DNA from: JBDHTS01 sp044220535
GTDB lineage: Bacteria; Pseudomonadota; Alphaproteobacteria; Micavibrionales; Micavibrionaceae
Direction: 5' to 3'
Assembly: GCA_044220535.1 (NCBI GenBank)
Contig: JBGAQU010000031.1
Location: 1-28,488 of the forward strand
DNA: 28,488 nucleotides
In this document: piece by piece, positions 14,865 through 24,200 of the stretch
How the letters are laid out: each line of letters begins with the position of its first letter
Numbering within the stretch: the stretch's first letter is position 1
Program-made: the position numbers and the translations under genes
The notes under the pieces: generated by a model
The model's input: the letters and a program-made list of their open reading frames with translations, nothing else
Databases searched by the model: none
What the model was told of the DNA's origin: nothing

Positions 14865-16841
14865 TTATATAGCCACTTCCATAAGGCGAGGCTTGTTTGG
14901 CGTTGGCTTAATGGATTCCAGTAGATTGCCTGTTTCTGTTACAGCCAGGAAACGGTTATGAAAGCGGCCGATTTCGCTGCGATGGGCGATGCTGATAATG
15001 GTTGCATCCGGGTTGCGCTTGACCAGCTGCCGGTAAAGCGTTTCCTGCATCTCGGGATCCATCGCGGATGTGGCTTCATCGAGAACGATCACGTCATACT
15101 TCATCAGAAGCATACGGGCGAAGACCAGCATCTGCTTCTGGCCGCCCGAAAGATCTTCCCATGAATGGTTTGTTTGGCCGGGGCGACCTGTGTGATCAAG
15201 AAACGGTATAAGTTCGGAAAGTCCAACGGCTTTAAGCGCACGATGACACTCGTCATTACTAAACGTTAATTGATCCGGATCATTCGGATGTACTTTTTTC
15301 TTATAAACGGGATAAGGATGAGTAATATTCTCTCGCAAGGTGGCGCCCTTAAACACCAGGGGCGTTTGCGTGGCATACAAAATATTCTGATCTTTCGGCA
15401 TGGATATATCGCCGCTGCCATATTTCCATTGGTCGAACATCGCGCGCAAAATCGTTGATTTACCGCAGCCTGATTTACCCTGGATCAGAACACGTTCACC
15501 TTTGTTGATTTCCAGATGTGGTATAGAGATCAAAAGCCGGTTTTCAGGCGTATTCAGTTTGACATTTTTGAAAATGATGGAGGGTTGATCTCTGTGATGC
15601 GTCTGGACGTCAGCGATGGCCCCTTGTTCACTGTAAAATCCCTTGAGATTCTGTACGCTCTCAATACGCTGCGCCAGGTCTGTAATCCGGTTGGCCTGTG
15701 CTTTGAATTCTACATAGGCGGGATTGACGTTTATACACCACGACAGGTTTTCACTGAGTTTATCAAAGAGCGCGGCATATTGCATGACACTGCCAAACGT
15801 CATGGCCGTGGTGAAATAGGCGTTGGCAACGGCCGCGCATTTCAGAATATCACGCGAGCCCGTATAAACGCCACCGACGAAAGATGCAAAAAATTTTGCA
15901 TCCCTGATCATTTGATAATTATCTACCATTTTGGAAAGACTGTTATCCAGGCGTTCCTTCTCCCTTTCCTGATTGGGATAGGAAGCAATTTCAGAGGCGT
16001 GTAGATCTATCTTTGATATGTTTAAATTGAAATCGGCATTTTTTTGCAATTGTTTTTCGTTCAGCAGGATCAAAGGATTATACACTTTTTTCGCCAGCCA
16101 GGTGCCGGCCGCGGCATGGGTAAATGCTGCAGCAAGACCAATGGCAGCCGCAGAAAACGGCATACTGCTAAACATTATATATAAAGATGAGGTAAGAAGC
16201 GTCGCAGCGTTTAAAGCGCCCATGCCAAGGCCAATCGTATGGCTGAGCAGTTTTTCAGGGGCGTCCGACATCCGTTGTTGAGGATTGTCGATCGTGCCAG
16301 GGTTAAGATGGATATGGAAGAAGGCTTTATCGAGAAGGTATGCCTTTGTAAGTTTATCCGTCAACCATTCCTGCCAGTAAAGCCGCAGACTATCGGCCAG
16401 ATACCCGGTCATACTGCCAGTCAGACTCGTAAGTTTTAGAAGACCGGCCATATATCCGATCTGTGTCGCCATACCCATCACGTCTTTAAGGATCATGGCG
16501 TCCCAAAAGCTTTTGATCGCGTGGAATGTGCCAATGCTTAATGCGCCATTGGCAGCAATGATCAATACAGCAATCGCTCCTGCGACAACCCATGGAGAAG
16601 TCTGCGGGTTAATTTTCTTTTTATTCAGAAGCGCCCAGCCGTCAAATGGCTTGATCGGTGCGTTTGACCGCCAATATGCGCTGAGCAGGCCCCAGCTTGT
16701 ACGCATGCCTGACACTGGGGTCGTGTGGCTGGTGTCGTCCATAAGGGATGCGCGCTTTTTCCTGTCCAGAACAGGTTCGGTTCCGGTTGGGCCGACCGTA
16801 TGGCTCACCTTTTTGAAAAGTTTGCTCAAATCCCAGTTCAC
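14865..16841 (-). CDS. ABC half-transporter of the SbmA/ABCD type (fused permease and ATPase)
   Basis: This 658-residue protein has a cytoplasmic N-terminal extension of about 80 residues, a six-helix membrane domain of the ABC_membrane_2 class (about 85-370) and a C-terminal ATPase (about 420-640). The membrane domain shows the ABCD/YddA-type motif: LYWQEWLTDKLTKAYL (154-169) and then TIDNPQQRMSDAPEKL (183-198). The ATPase has Walker A GKSGCGKS (455-462), Q-loop ATQ (490-492), signature LSGGQ (564-568), Walker B VIVLDEATSAMD (584-595) and H-loop AHR (His620). It should work as a homodimer in the inner membrane. Relatives move peptides, vitamin B12 or acyl-CoA, so the cargo is open. AAAGG ahead of the ATG supports the start. 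Confidence 0.93.
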   Translation of the reverse strand: MNWDLSKLFKKVSHTVGPTGTEPVLDRKKRASLMDDTSHTTPVSGMRTSWGLLSAYWRSNAPIKPFDGWALLNKKKINPQTSPWVVAGAIAVLIIAANGALSIGTFHAIKSFWDAMILKDVMGMATQIGYMAGLLKLTSLTGSMTGYLADSLRLYWQEWLTDKLTKAYLLDKAFFHIHLNPGTIDNPQQRMSDAPEKLLSHTIGLGMGALNAATLLTSSLYIMFSSMPFSAAAIGLAAAFTHAAAGTWLAKKVYNPLILLNEKQLQKNADFNLNISKIDLHASEIASYPNQEREKERLDNSLSKMVDNYQMIRDAKFFASFVGGVYTGSRDILKCAAVANAYFTTAMTFGSVMQYAALFDKLSENLSWCINVNPAYVEFKAQANRITDLAQRIESVQNLKGFYSEQGAIADVQTHHRDQPSIIFKNVKLNTPENRLLISIPHLEINKGERVLIQGKSGCGKSTILRAMFDQWKYGSGDISMPKDQNILYATQTPLVFKGATLRENITHPYPVYKKKVHPNDPDQLTFSNDECHRALKAVGLSELIPFLDHTGRPGQTNHSWEDLSGGQKQMLVFARMLLMKYDVIVLDEATSAMDPEMQETLYRQLVKRNPDATIISIAHRSEIGRFHNRFLAVTETGNLLESIKPTPNKPRLMEVAI

Positions 16842-17063
16842 ATGAAAACCTTTTAGATACTCAAAGGATGGCCCTGTTCGGCGCGGTCTTCAAAAAGCAT
16901 CTTGAATTGTGCCTATTTTCCGTAGCCTAAATTTTCTGGGCCAGTCGTCAAGGGTGCAAATGTGACGCAGTGCAAACATGACAGATCGTACAATCCGCTG
17001 TCTGTCAGGTATTTCAAGTGTTTAAAAGGCAGTGATGCTCAACGAGCTTTTTGTGGAAGGCTT

Positions 17064-18275
17064 TTATTCATGAATCCATCGCTCCACGCTCTTGGCGGCG
17101 TGCAATCCAGTTGCAAAGCAACCCTGGAGCAGATAGCCCCCGGTCGGCGCTTCCCAATCCAGCATCTCCCCGGCTGCGAACACGCCAGGTTTTCGCAGAA
17201 GCATAAGATTTTTATCAAGAGAGTTGAAAGAGATACCGCCCGCGCTGGATATGGCACGATCGATGGAGAAGGGGGCGTTAAGGGTCAGGCGCAGGGATTT
17301 GACGGCCCGCGCCAGTTTATCCGCCGCCATGCCGCGCAACCGTTCCGGCCCGAATGTCTCATAAAGCAGGGCGATAATGACGGGCGACAGGCCGACACGG
17401 CGGAGGTGGTTCGACAGGGAATTGCGCCCGCGCGGCCGTGCGATTTTTTCTTCCAGTACTTTGACATCCATGCCGGGGCGCAAATCAACAGTCAACATGG
17501 CGCTTTCACGCGCTTCGATTTCATTGCGTAGCGCGGAAGACAGGGCGTAAATGGCGCCGCCTTCAATCCCTTGTGCCGCGATCACCGCTTCGCCTTGAAT
17601 GGTTATGCCGTCAGAAGACAGGGCAATCGGTTTTAGCGGCGTTCCGGCGAAACGGTCGCGGAACATATCCGACCATTCAACATGAAAACCGCAATTGGCG
17701 GGGCGAAGATTTTTGACTTCGACGCCTTCCTGCTCAAGGATGGATATCCACGACCCGTCCGAACCCAGGCGCGGCCAGGATGCGCCGCCGAGCGCAAGGA
17801 TCGTGGCGTCGGGCGAGGCATGCATGATACCGTCCGGTGTATCAAAGACCAGTGCGTTATCCTTCCAGCCTTTCCAGTGATGCCGAAACGCGAAACGAAC
17901 GCCGAGCGCATCGAGCCGCGCCAGCCAGGCGCGCAACAGCGGCGACGCCTTGAAGGATTCCGGGAAGACGCGGCCGCTGGAGCCGACGAATGTTTTCTGA
18001 CCTAAGGATTCGCACCATGCACGCAGGGCTTCGGGGGTAAAGGCTTCGATGAAAGGCGCGATGTTTTTTGTATCGTAACGCTGCAGAAAGGCGGGCAGGG
18101 CTTCACTATGCGTCAAATTCAGCCCGCCGCGCCCGGCCATCAGGAATTTGCGGCCCGGCGACGGCATGCGATCGCAGACTGTGACGGTATGCCCGGCGGA
18201 CGCCAGATATTCCGCCGCGAACAGCCCGGCGGGGCCTGCGCCGATAATGGCGATGATTTTGGGCGATGGGGTCAT
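17064..18275 (-). CDS. BaiN/HI0933-family FAD-dependent oxidoreductase (TIGR03862-like flavoprotein)
   Basis: The 403-residue protein begins with the FAD-binding Rossmann motif AIIGAGPAGLFAAEYLA (9-25). GRKFLMAGRGGLNLTHSE (41-58) is the hallmark of the HI0933/YhiN/BaiN family. The mid-protein ATILALGGASWPRLGSDGSW (157-176) and the C-terminal GVFAAGEMLDWEAPTGGYLL (364-383) also match the family. The whole length is present. The reaction is not known for most members; BaiN itself reduces bile-acid intermediates, which is not implied here. The open frame runs 28 codons further upstream into the palindromic repeat, but MTPSPKIIAIIGAG is the natural start because the Rossmann fold begins there. 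It is flanked by the ABC transporter gene (222 bp of featureless sequence between) and the decayed RND pump. Confidence 0.92.
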   Translation of the reverse strand: MTPSPKIIAIIGAGPAGLFAAEYLASAGHTVTVCDRMPSPGRKFLMAGRGGLNLTHSEALPAFLQRYDTKNIAPFIEAFTPEALRAWCESLGQKTFVGSSGRVFPESFKASPLLRAWLARLDALGVRFAFRHHWKGWKDNALVFDTPDGIMHASPDATILALGGASWPRLGSDGSWISILEQEGVEVKNLRPANCGFHVEWSDMFRDRFAGTPLKPIALSSDGITIQGEAVIAAQGIEGGAIYALSSALRNEIEARESAMLTVDLRPGMDVKVLEEKIARPRGRNSLSNHLRRVGLSPVIIALLYETFGPERLRGMAADKLARAVKSLRLTLNAPFSIDRAISSAGGISFNSLDKNLMLLRKPGVFAAGEMLDWEAPTGGYLLQGCFATGLHAAKSVERWIHE

Positions 18276-18336
18276 GGGATGCTTGTACCTGAAAGGTTTG
18301 AAGAAACGAAGTAATTTAACACAAAAAACCAGGTTC

Positions 18337-18420
18337 GTCATGCCCGCGGAGGCGGGCATCCGGCTTTAGTCTCGAAGTCCGTGGGCTTCATCGCCGGATC
18401 CCCGCCTCCGCGGGCATGAC
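18337..18420. repeat. Palindromic repeat, copy 1 (84 bp)
   Basis: The left arm (18337-18363, GTCATGCCCGCGGAGGCGGG then CATCCGG) is matched by the inverted right arm (18394-18420, CCGGATCCCCGCCTCCGCGG then GCATGAC) around about 30 unique bases. It begins 2 nt after the end of the RND remnant (stop codon at 18423-18425 on the minus strand) and sits upstream of the flavoprotein gene. Arms like these are a common class of dispersed repeat in proteobacterial genomes. A transcript would fold into a long hairpin. Confidence 0.85.
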
Positions 18421-18422
18421 GA

Positions 18423-21348
18423 TTAGGGGCTTTTCTTTGAAATAAACCGGGAACGGAGGTTTTCGAGGCAAAGATAAACGACTGGCGGTACGAACAGTGC
18501 CAGACTTGCGATAACGCAATAACCACGCGCAATGCCGAGGGGCTGGCGGAGTTCGGGCGCCCGCGCCGAGGCCGAGGGCGATGGGTATGGTACCGAAAAT
18601 GGCGGCCATGGTGGTCATCATGATCAAGCGGAAGCGCAGGAGCGCGTGGCTTGATAAATGGCATCATAGGGTGTTGCGTCGCGCCCAGTTCCTGGATCGC
18701 AAAATCGATCATCATGATGGAGTTTTTCTGACGATGCCGATCAGCAGCACGATGCCGATGATGGAAATCACGCTGACCTCCATCCCGAACAAAGGTCAGG
18801 TCAGGATGGCGCCGAGGCCCGCTGAAGGGAGGCCGGACAGGATGGTGATGGGGTGGATGAAGCTTTCATACAGCATGCCGAGGATACGTAGATGACGAGG
18901 ATGGCGAACAGCAGCAATGCGCCCTGGCCTTTTGGCGAATCCGAGCTTCAGCGTGCCCTGAAACTGCCGGTGATGGTGCCGGGCATGCCGACGCCACCGG
19001 CACTTGCCGATGCGCGTTACCGCTTCGCCAAGCGAGACGCCGATCAGGTTGAAGGACAGCGTGACCGCGGCAATTGGCCCTGGTGGTTGATGGACAGGGC
19101 GGTAACGCCGCAACATGATCGTCGCCAGCGCGTTCATCGGCACGGATTTTCCATCGGCCCCGGTCACATATATATTGTCGATATTGTCGATGGAGGTCTG
19201 ATAATGCGGCGCGGCTCTCAGGATCACTTCTCTTGCAATCGTTGGACGCGGTGTAGATGCTGGCCACCTGCGCGTTACCGAAGGCGGCGGCGAAGGTGCG
19301 GCGGATATCGCCAGTACGCGTACGCCTTTGCTGGTCGACGGTTACGATGTATCGCGTCACGCTGAGCGCGTCGTGATGACGTCCATCCATCTGCGGACAA
19401 AGCCAGTCCTGCAGCTTGTCAGACCAGCTGTAGAGTTCATCGAGATCGCTTCCTGCAGCGCTGATGATGCTTTTAACAGCACGGCCGCCGACCGAATATT
19501 TGAACCGGTTACGCATAGACTTCAGCCGGGGATTTTGCAGGTTTCTTTGCGGATTTGTTTAACGATTTTCAAAGACGTCAGCCGTTTGCTCTTGTGGGCT
19601 GACAAACATACGCCCGGAACGCAGGAATCGCCACCGCCGCCATTCGCAGAAAAGACCGTGGCGACCATAAGGATTGGCCTGACGATGGCGGCGGCCTGTT
19701 TCTGTTTGGCCAGCGGCGTCGAATAAATATCCTGACCAGCCAGTGTTGATGGAGATGACCGTATCTTCCAGCGGGTTAATCCGTTATTATAAAAGCGGCG
19801 ACGCTACCGCGCTGAATACGCAGAGCAATACCAACAGGCGATGGTGCGCAATGTAATACCCAGCATCCAGCGGTAACCCGCCCAGCATTGCCTCAAAACC
19901 CGCGTTCCAGCCCGCAGCGCGCAACTGGCCTTCGTTGCGATGGGCTTTTAAAAGGCGGCTGTACAGCATGTGGGTCATTGCGCGATCAGCCCTGGAAGTG
20001 ATGGCGATGATTGTCATGGCGAATTCACGGAACAGCCGCCCAGCAATGCCGCCCATGAACAGGACGGGGATAAACACGGCGACCAGCGACATGGTCATGG
20101 AGACATGGTGAAGCTGACTTCGAGCCTTTCAGCGGTCATCGGTTTCTCGCCATCCTCGATATGACGATGTTTTCCAGCATGACAATGGCGTCATCGACGA
20201 CGGTGTTCACGCATAACGTCAGCGCCAGCAAGGATGTTATTGATGAAAGCCCAGAGATGCATCGCGCCATAGGTCGCTATGATGGACAGAGGCACGCCAG
20301 TGCCGCTGGCTGATATGTGGCGCGGCCAGAGCGGAGAAATAGAAAATCACCGCGACCATCGCGTCAGAAGGTCAGGAACAGCGGAGCCAGGTCATGCACG
20401 GAATGCTGGATGGCGAGGGACCGGTCCATGGTCAGTCCAGAGGCTGCAGTTGCCGCTGGCGTACTGGCAGCAATTCGCGCACGGTTTGACGACGTCAACG
20501 TATTGGCGTCGGCTGGCGCTGGGATGGCGACAATGATGGAGGTTTGCCGTTCAGGAAGGCAGCCTGGTATTTATCGGCGACGTCATCGCTACAGTACTAC
20601 ATCACCGAGGCGACAGTATGCGCTGCCTTTCCAGACGGCGATCATATTGCGGAAGCCTTCGGCGTTGGTCGCTACCTCGATATCGATGTTGAAGAAGCGT
20701 TGTACAAATGCTGCCCATCGGCGTGCTGGACGCGGCGGCGGCGACGGCATCACCCAGCTGGTTGAAAAACGGCATATTCTGCGCCGCCAGCTGCGCCGGA
20801 TTGGCTTGATGGGCGGCTACGGCATATTTTCCTCCCCGAAAACTGCGCCTGCGCGACGCCGGGGACTATGGAGCGTGCTGCGCCATCAGCGTGTCCGCAT
20901 ATTCATCCACCTGGCTCAAAGGCATATCGATGACGGCAATGAACAACGGCTGGTCCGCCGGGTTAACCTGCGCGACGGCGGTGTGGTCATTTCCTGGCAG
21001 GCGGTGGGCGCAGCGGTTGAAATGGCCGTTTGCACATCCAGCCGCGCCGCCGATATTGCGGTCGAGGTCGAATTGCAATGATCTGCACGCGCCGTGCTGT
21101 ATCTGGACGACGTCATCGACGTGAAATACCGGTGTCGGTGGAGAATTGCCGTTCCAAGGGTGTTGCGACGGAGGTACACATGGTTTCCGGGCTTACGCCA
21201 GCGGTGGCGATACCGAATGGTTGGCACCACGCCTGGAAGAAGTTCTGGCAAAGCGCGCCAGATAGTCCGTAATCCCGCTATCAACACAACGACGTGCCAT
21301 CAGCAGGATGGTGAAGACCGGGGCGGCGGATGACCCGGACAGGATCAT
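18423..21348 (-). pseudogene. Decayed RND (HAE1/MdtB-MdtC-like) multidrug efflux transporter
   Basis: Clear RND pieces appear in order from N- to C-terminus on the minus strand, but in all three frames. They include LDVQTAISTAA and NPADQPLF...LSQVDEYADTLMAQ (about 21070-20880, porter domain), MTMSLVAVFIPVLFMGGIAG (about 20098-20039, TM4 region), ILGMLYESFIHPITILSGLP (about 18890-18830), MMIDFAIQELGA (about 18715-18680) and MMTTMAAIFGTIPIALGLG (about 18621-18565). The ATG (21346-21348) overlaps the end of the fusion-protein gene as ATGA. The last residues SRFISKKSP precede the TAA at 18423-18425. The span encodes about 975 codons against about 1030 for intact relatives, so many small deletions have occurred. 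No long frame survives, so no working pump can be made from this copy unless the sequence itself is faulty. Confidence 0.88.
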
Positions 21349-22466
21349 ATGTTGGCTTTGCCGGGTTTGATCGGGCCGCGTCTTTCAGCGCCATCATGCC
21401 GTCGACAATCACTTGTTCACCTCACGCAAACCCTTGACGACCAATGCCTGAAAATCCTGATGCGCGTGACATGCCGACCGGGCGTTTTACGGCTTTATCG
21501 TTTTTGCGACATAGATCGAAGCGTACAACAACAACCAGGTCATTTTGAATGGCTACTTCGGGGACGGTGATCGCCTGCACGCCATTTCCGATATTCACCG
21601 TGACATTGGCCAGCATGCCGGGCCAGCTGTTCGTCGTCATTGGGAAGGTCGCGCGTACGGCGAAAGTGCCGGAAGCCGCACGCACGGCATTGTCGCGATG
21701 ATGCAGGCCAGAGTGCCCTGTAGACACGGATTTCGATCCGTCGCGCATGGCGAGGATCGAGACGTCGCCGACCAGCGGTGCGCACGGAGTCGAAACCGGC
21801 CTGGGGCAGGGCCGCCTGAACGGAGATCGGGCGGATCTGGTTGATGGTGACCAGCGGCGCGGTATCATTGGCGCGCACAGTGTTGCCGGCTGTGACGTTG
21901 ATCGTGCCGGTGCGGCCGTCTATCGGCGAGACGATAATAGTGTAACCAAGCTGTACTTTAATATTGTCGACCGCCGCCTGGCTGGACAGGATCAAAGCCT
22001 TGCGTTCGTCGAGCGCGGCCTTCGCGTCGTCCCGCGCGGCTTCGGATGCGAAGCCTTTTTCAGCGCCGAGCGCCTGGCGGTCATATTGTTTTTGCAGGGT
22101 GTCGATCTGCGCCTTGTTCGCCTGTAAGGAAGCTTGCGCCTGCGCCAGTTCGGCTTTTAATGTGCGGTCGTCCAGCGTAAAGAGCGGCTGGCCCTTTTTC
22201 ACGAAATCGCCCGCCTTGAATTTGACGTCCATGATCTGGGAGTCGATCCGGGCGTTCAGGGCCACGGTCTGGAACGGCACGACCGTGCCGAGCGCCTTGA
22301 TCGTTTCCGAAACCGTGCGGATTGTGGCAGGCATGATCGTGACGGCGGCGGGCGGATTTTTGGGTTTTTCATCCTTGGCATCGGCGGCCAGACCACTGTT
22401 GCAAGAAAGCCACAGTGTGGGCAAAAGGGCGGCAATCAGCCAGTATTTGCGGATGGGTGCAATCAT
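21345..22466 (-). pseudogene. RND membrane fusion protein, frameshifted in its second half
   Basis: The first 225 residues or so are intact: an N-terminal hydrophobic signal (YWLIAALLPTLWLSCNSG), GTVVPFQTVALNARIDSQIM (lipoyl/barrel entry), a coiled-coil hairpin (LAQAQASLQANKAQIDTLQK) and VSPIDGRTGTINVTAGNTV. Near 21785 the frame breaks after QAGFDSVR. The family sequence resumes in another frame as PLVGDVSILAMRDGS, TFAVRATFP, then GMLANVTVNIGNG and ITVPEVAIQND, with further breaks after it. The end, MMALKDAARIKPGKANI, can be read near 21350 and overlaps the transporter ATG. This is a periplasmic adaptor of a tripartite efflux pump, broken together with its transporter. It lies 78 nt downstream of the CDF gene on the same strand. 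Confidence 0.85.
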
Positions 22467-22474
22467 GGTGTCTT

Positions 22475-22515
22475 CTATACGCAGGCGAAGGGGTAATCCT
22501 TCGCAAAGAGTATAG
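22475..22515. promoter_or_regulatory. Interrupted dyad just upstream of the fusion-protein start codon
   Basis: CTATAC (22475-22480) and GTATAG (22510-22515) flank a perfect inner palindrome GCGAAGG (22485-22491), loop GGTAAT, CCTTCGC (22498-22504). Both pairs are exact. The outer arm ends 8 nt before the start codon of the membrane fusion gene on the minus strand. It could be an operator for the pump's regulator or an mRNA hairpin that hides the ribosome site. There is no T-run on the minus strand side, so termination is less likely. Confidence 0.55.
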
Positions 22516-22544
22516 TTTAAAACAGGATTTTAGACAGGCCGGTT

Positions 22545-23459
22545 TTAGATCACCGTATCAGGTGCCAAGGGACAATCGGCCTGCGTGTCGCCGAGTTCGA
22601 TCTGCAGGGTGGAATGGCCGATATGGAACCGGTCGTGCAGCATCCGGGATGCCTCCGCCAGAAATCCATCGCCGGGATGGCCGTCCTTCATCAGAAGATG
22701 GGCGGACAGGGCGACTTCGGTCGTACTCATCGCCCAGATATGAAGATCGTGGACGCTGGCGACGTCGGGCAGGATAGAAAGCGCTTCACGGACTTTATCC
22801 GGATCGATATGGGCAGGCACGGCGTGCAGGGCAAGCGTCAGGGAGTCTTTCAATAAGCCCCATGTGCCCGCAACGATGACAACCGAAATCACGATACTGA
22901 CCGCCGGGTCGAGCCACAGCCATCCTGTCATCATAATAATGAGGCCGGAGATCACGACGCCGAGCGATATGCCTGCATCCGCCGCCATGTGCAGGTAGGC
23001 GCCGCGCACATTCAGGTCGTGCTTGTTGCCCATGAACATCAGCGCCGTTACGCCGTTGATGAGAACGCCGAGGCCCGCGACGATCATGACGGTTATGCCT
23101 TCGACTGGCTGCGGTTCAGAAAATCTATACAGCGCTTCCCACACAATCCCGCCGACGGCGACCAAGAGAACCACGGCATTGGTGAGTGCCGCGAGGATGG
23201 AGGAACTTTGCAGGCCATAGGTAAAGCGCTGTGACGGTTTGCGTTTCAAAAGCTGCGATGCGATATAGGCGAGGATCAGGCTTAAAACGTCGCTGGCGTT
23301 ATGTCCGGCATCGGCCAGAAGGGCGACAGATTGCGCCTGCAGTCCGTAAATCACTTCTGCCAGAACAAAGACGATATTCAGGGCGATACCAATCAGAAAG
23401 GCGCGGCCGTAATCCGCCGGGGCATGACAATGATGGTGATGGTGCGAATGGTCGTGCAT
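22545..23459 (-). CDS. CDF-family zinc/divalent cation exporter (ZitB/CzcD-like)
   Basis: This 304-residue inner-membrane cation/proton antiporter starts with a His-rich tail (HDHSHHHHHCH). TM2 carries LLADAGHNASD with His53 and Asp57. TM5 carries HMAADAG with His157 and Asp161. The HD-HD site is the zinc-type arrangement. After the sixth helix a cytoplasmic ferredoxin-like domain follows (about 210-295), with DVASVHDLHIWAMS typical of the family. It has full family length. It starts 3 nt after the auxiliary lipoprotein gene, so it appears to be the last gene of the lipid-transport operon. This is an unusual companion. The role in zinc export is inferred from family motifs. Confidence 0.93.
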   Translation of the reverse strand: MHDHSHHHHHCHAPADYGRAFLIGIALNIVFVLAEVIYGLQAQSVALLADAGHNASDVLSLILAYIASQLLKRKPSQRFTYGLQSSSILAALTNAVVLLVAVGGIVWEALYRFSEPQPVEGITVMIVAGLGVLINGVTALMFMGNKHDLNVRGAYLHMAADAGISLGVVISGLIIMMTGWLWLDPAVSIVISVVIVAGTWGLLKDSLTLALHAVPAHIDPDKVREALSILPDVASVHDLHIWAMSTTEVALSAHLLMKDGHPGDGFLAEASRMLHDRFHIGHSTLQIELGDTQADCPLAPDTVI

Positions 23460-23462
23460 GGC

Positions 23463-24200
23463 TTATTCCTGCTGGGCGCTTGAACCTTCGGTCTGGTCTT
23501 CCTGGCGGATCAGCGGGCCAAGATGTTCAAAGCCTTGAGTCAGGAGGGACTGCATAAGCGATTCCATGCCTGCGGTAATGGCGGCGAGATCATCCGATGC
23601 GGCGGGTTTGGAATCGCCGATGGTAAAATCCGCCACCGGCTTTTCACCCGGCAGGGAGACAAGCGTGAATTCGAGCGCGCCGTGCAGCGTGGGTATGCCG
23701 GAGGGCTGGCCTGCATAGACGGGTTGGAATTCCAACACTTTCACCGCCAGGCGATAGCGTGAGGGCAAGTCCATATCGGGAGATGCGACCGTCATGCCCG
23801 GATAGGCGGTGCGAGCGGAGCGCACGATGAAATCCTGCAGCAGGCTGTCGAGACGTTCCGGCCATTTTGCGCCGGAATAATAATCAAGACGGCGGCCGTT
23901 GTTCCAGTAGAGCGCGATGCGGTCGGTATCAAACCCGCCCGGCACATCGGGCGGCATGACCTGCATAACGCCGCTATAGGAGTTTTGTGATTTGGATTCC
24001 GTCTGCGGGTGCAAAACATAAATCGCCGGCGGCGGTTCCGTGGATTGGAGGAGAGAGGAGCACCCATTAAGCAATAATGCACAGGCCGTCATCCCCGCGA
24101 AGGCGGGGATCCGGCGATACATCACCGCAAGAGTGTGCCCGGTCCGCCGGATCCCCGCCTTCGCGGGGATGACAATTGTAGATAATAAAGATGATTTCAT
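23463..24200 (-). CDS. ABC-type transport auxiliary lipoprotein with a palindromic repeat in its signal region
   Basis: The mature part matches the ABC_trans_aux family (PqiC-like partners of MCE systems): AIYVLHPQTES, VMQVMPPDVPGGFDTDRIAL, YWNNGRRLDYYSGAKWPERL, then LLQDFIVRSARTA, and a late MESLMQSLLTQGFEHL. The start ATG overlaps the mlaD stop codon (ATGA, 24197-24200). The first ten residues (MKSSLLSTIV) are followed by about 28 residues encoded by the repeat (IPAKAGIRR...YRRIPAFAGMT), then ACALLLNGC with the lipobox Cys at residue 47. The insertion has kept an open frame. A second start inside the repeat (ATG at 24122, MYRRIPAFAGMTACALLLNGC) would give a short but usable lipoprotein signal. 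The protein probably sits at the outer membrane and accepts or donates lipid with the MCE protein. Confidence 0.87.
   Translation of the reverse strand: MKSSLLSTIVIPAKAGIRRTGHTLAVMYRRIPAFAGMTACALLLNGCSSLLQSTEPPPAIYVLHPQTESKSQNSYSGVMQVMPPDVPGGFDTDRIALYWNNGRRLDYYSGAKWPERLDSLLQDFIVRSARTAYPGMTVASPDMDLPSRYRLAVKVLEFQPVYAGQPSGIPTLHGALEFTLVSLPGEKPVADFTIGDSKPAASDDLAAITAGMESLMQSLLTQGFEHLGPLIRQEDQTEGSSAQQE
24088..24173. repeat. Palindromic repeat, copy 2 (86 bp), inside a coding sequence
   Basis: The left arm (24088-24114, GTCATCCCCGCGAAGGCGGG then GATCCGG) and inverted right arm (24147-24173, CCGGATCCCCGCCTTCGCGG then GGATGAC) are near-perfect complements around a 32-nt core. The arms closely resemble copy 1. 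The element lies within codons 10-38 of the auxiliary lipoprotein gene. Confidence 0.9.

Noticed and set aside
18276..18359. 28-codon N-terminal extension of the BaiN-like flavoprotein
   Set aside because: It is read from the palindromic repeat and its flank, and lies before a canonical Rossmann start (MTPSPKIIAIIGAG).
18423..21348. Several short independent genes in the RND region
   Set aside because: The small open frames match successive parts of a single RND transporter in order, so they are fragments of one gene.
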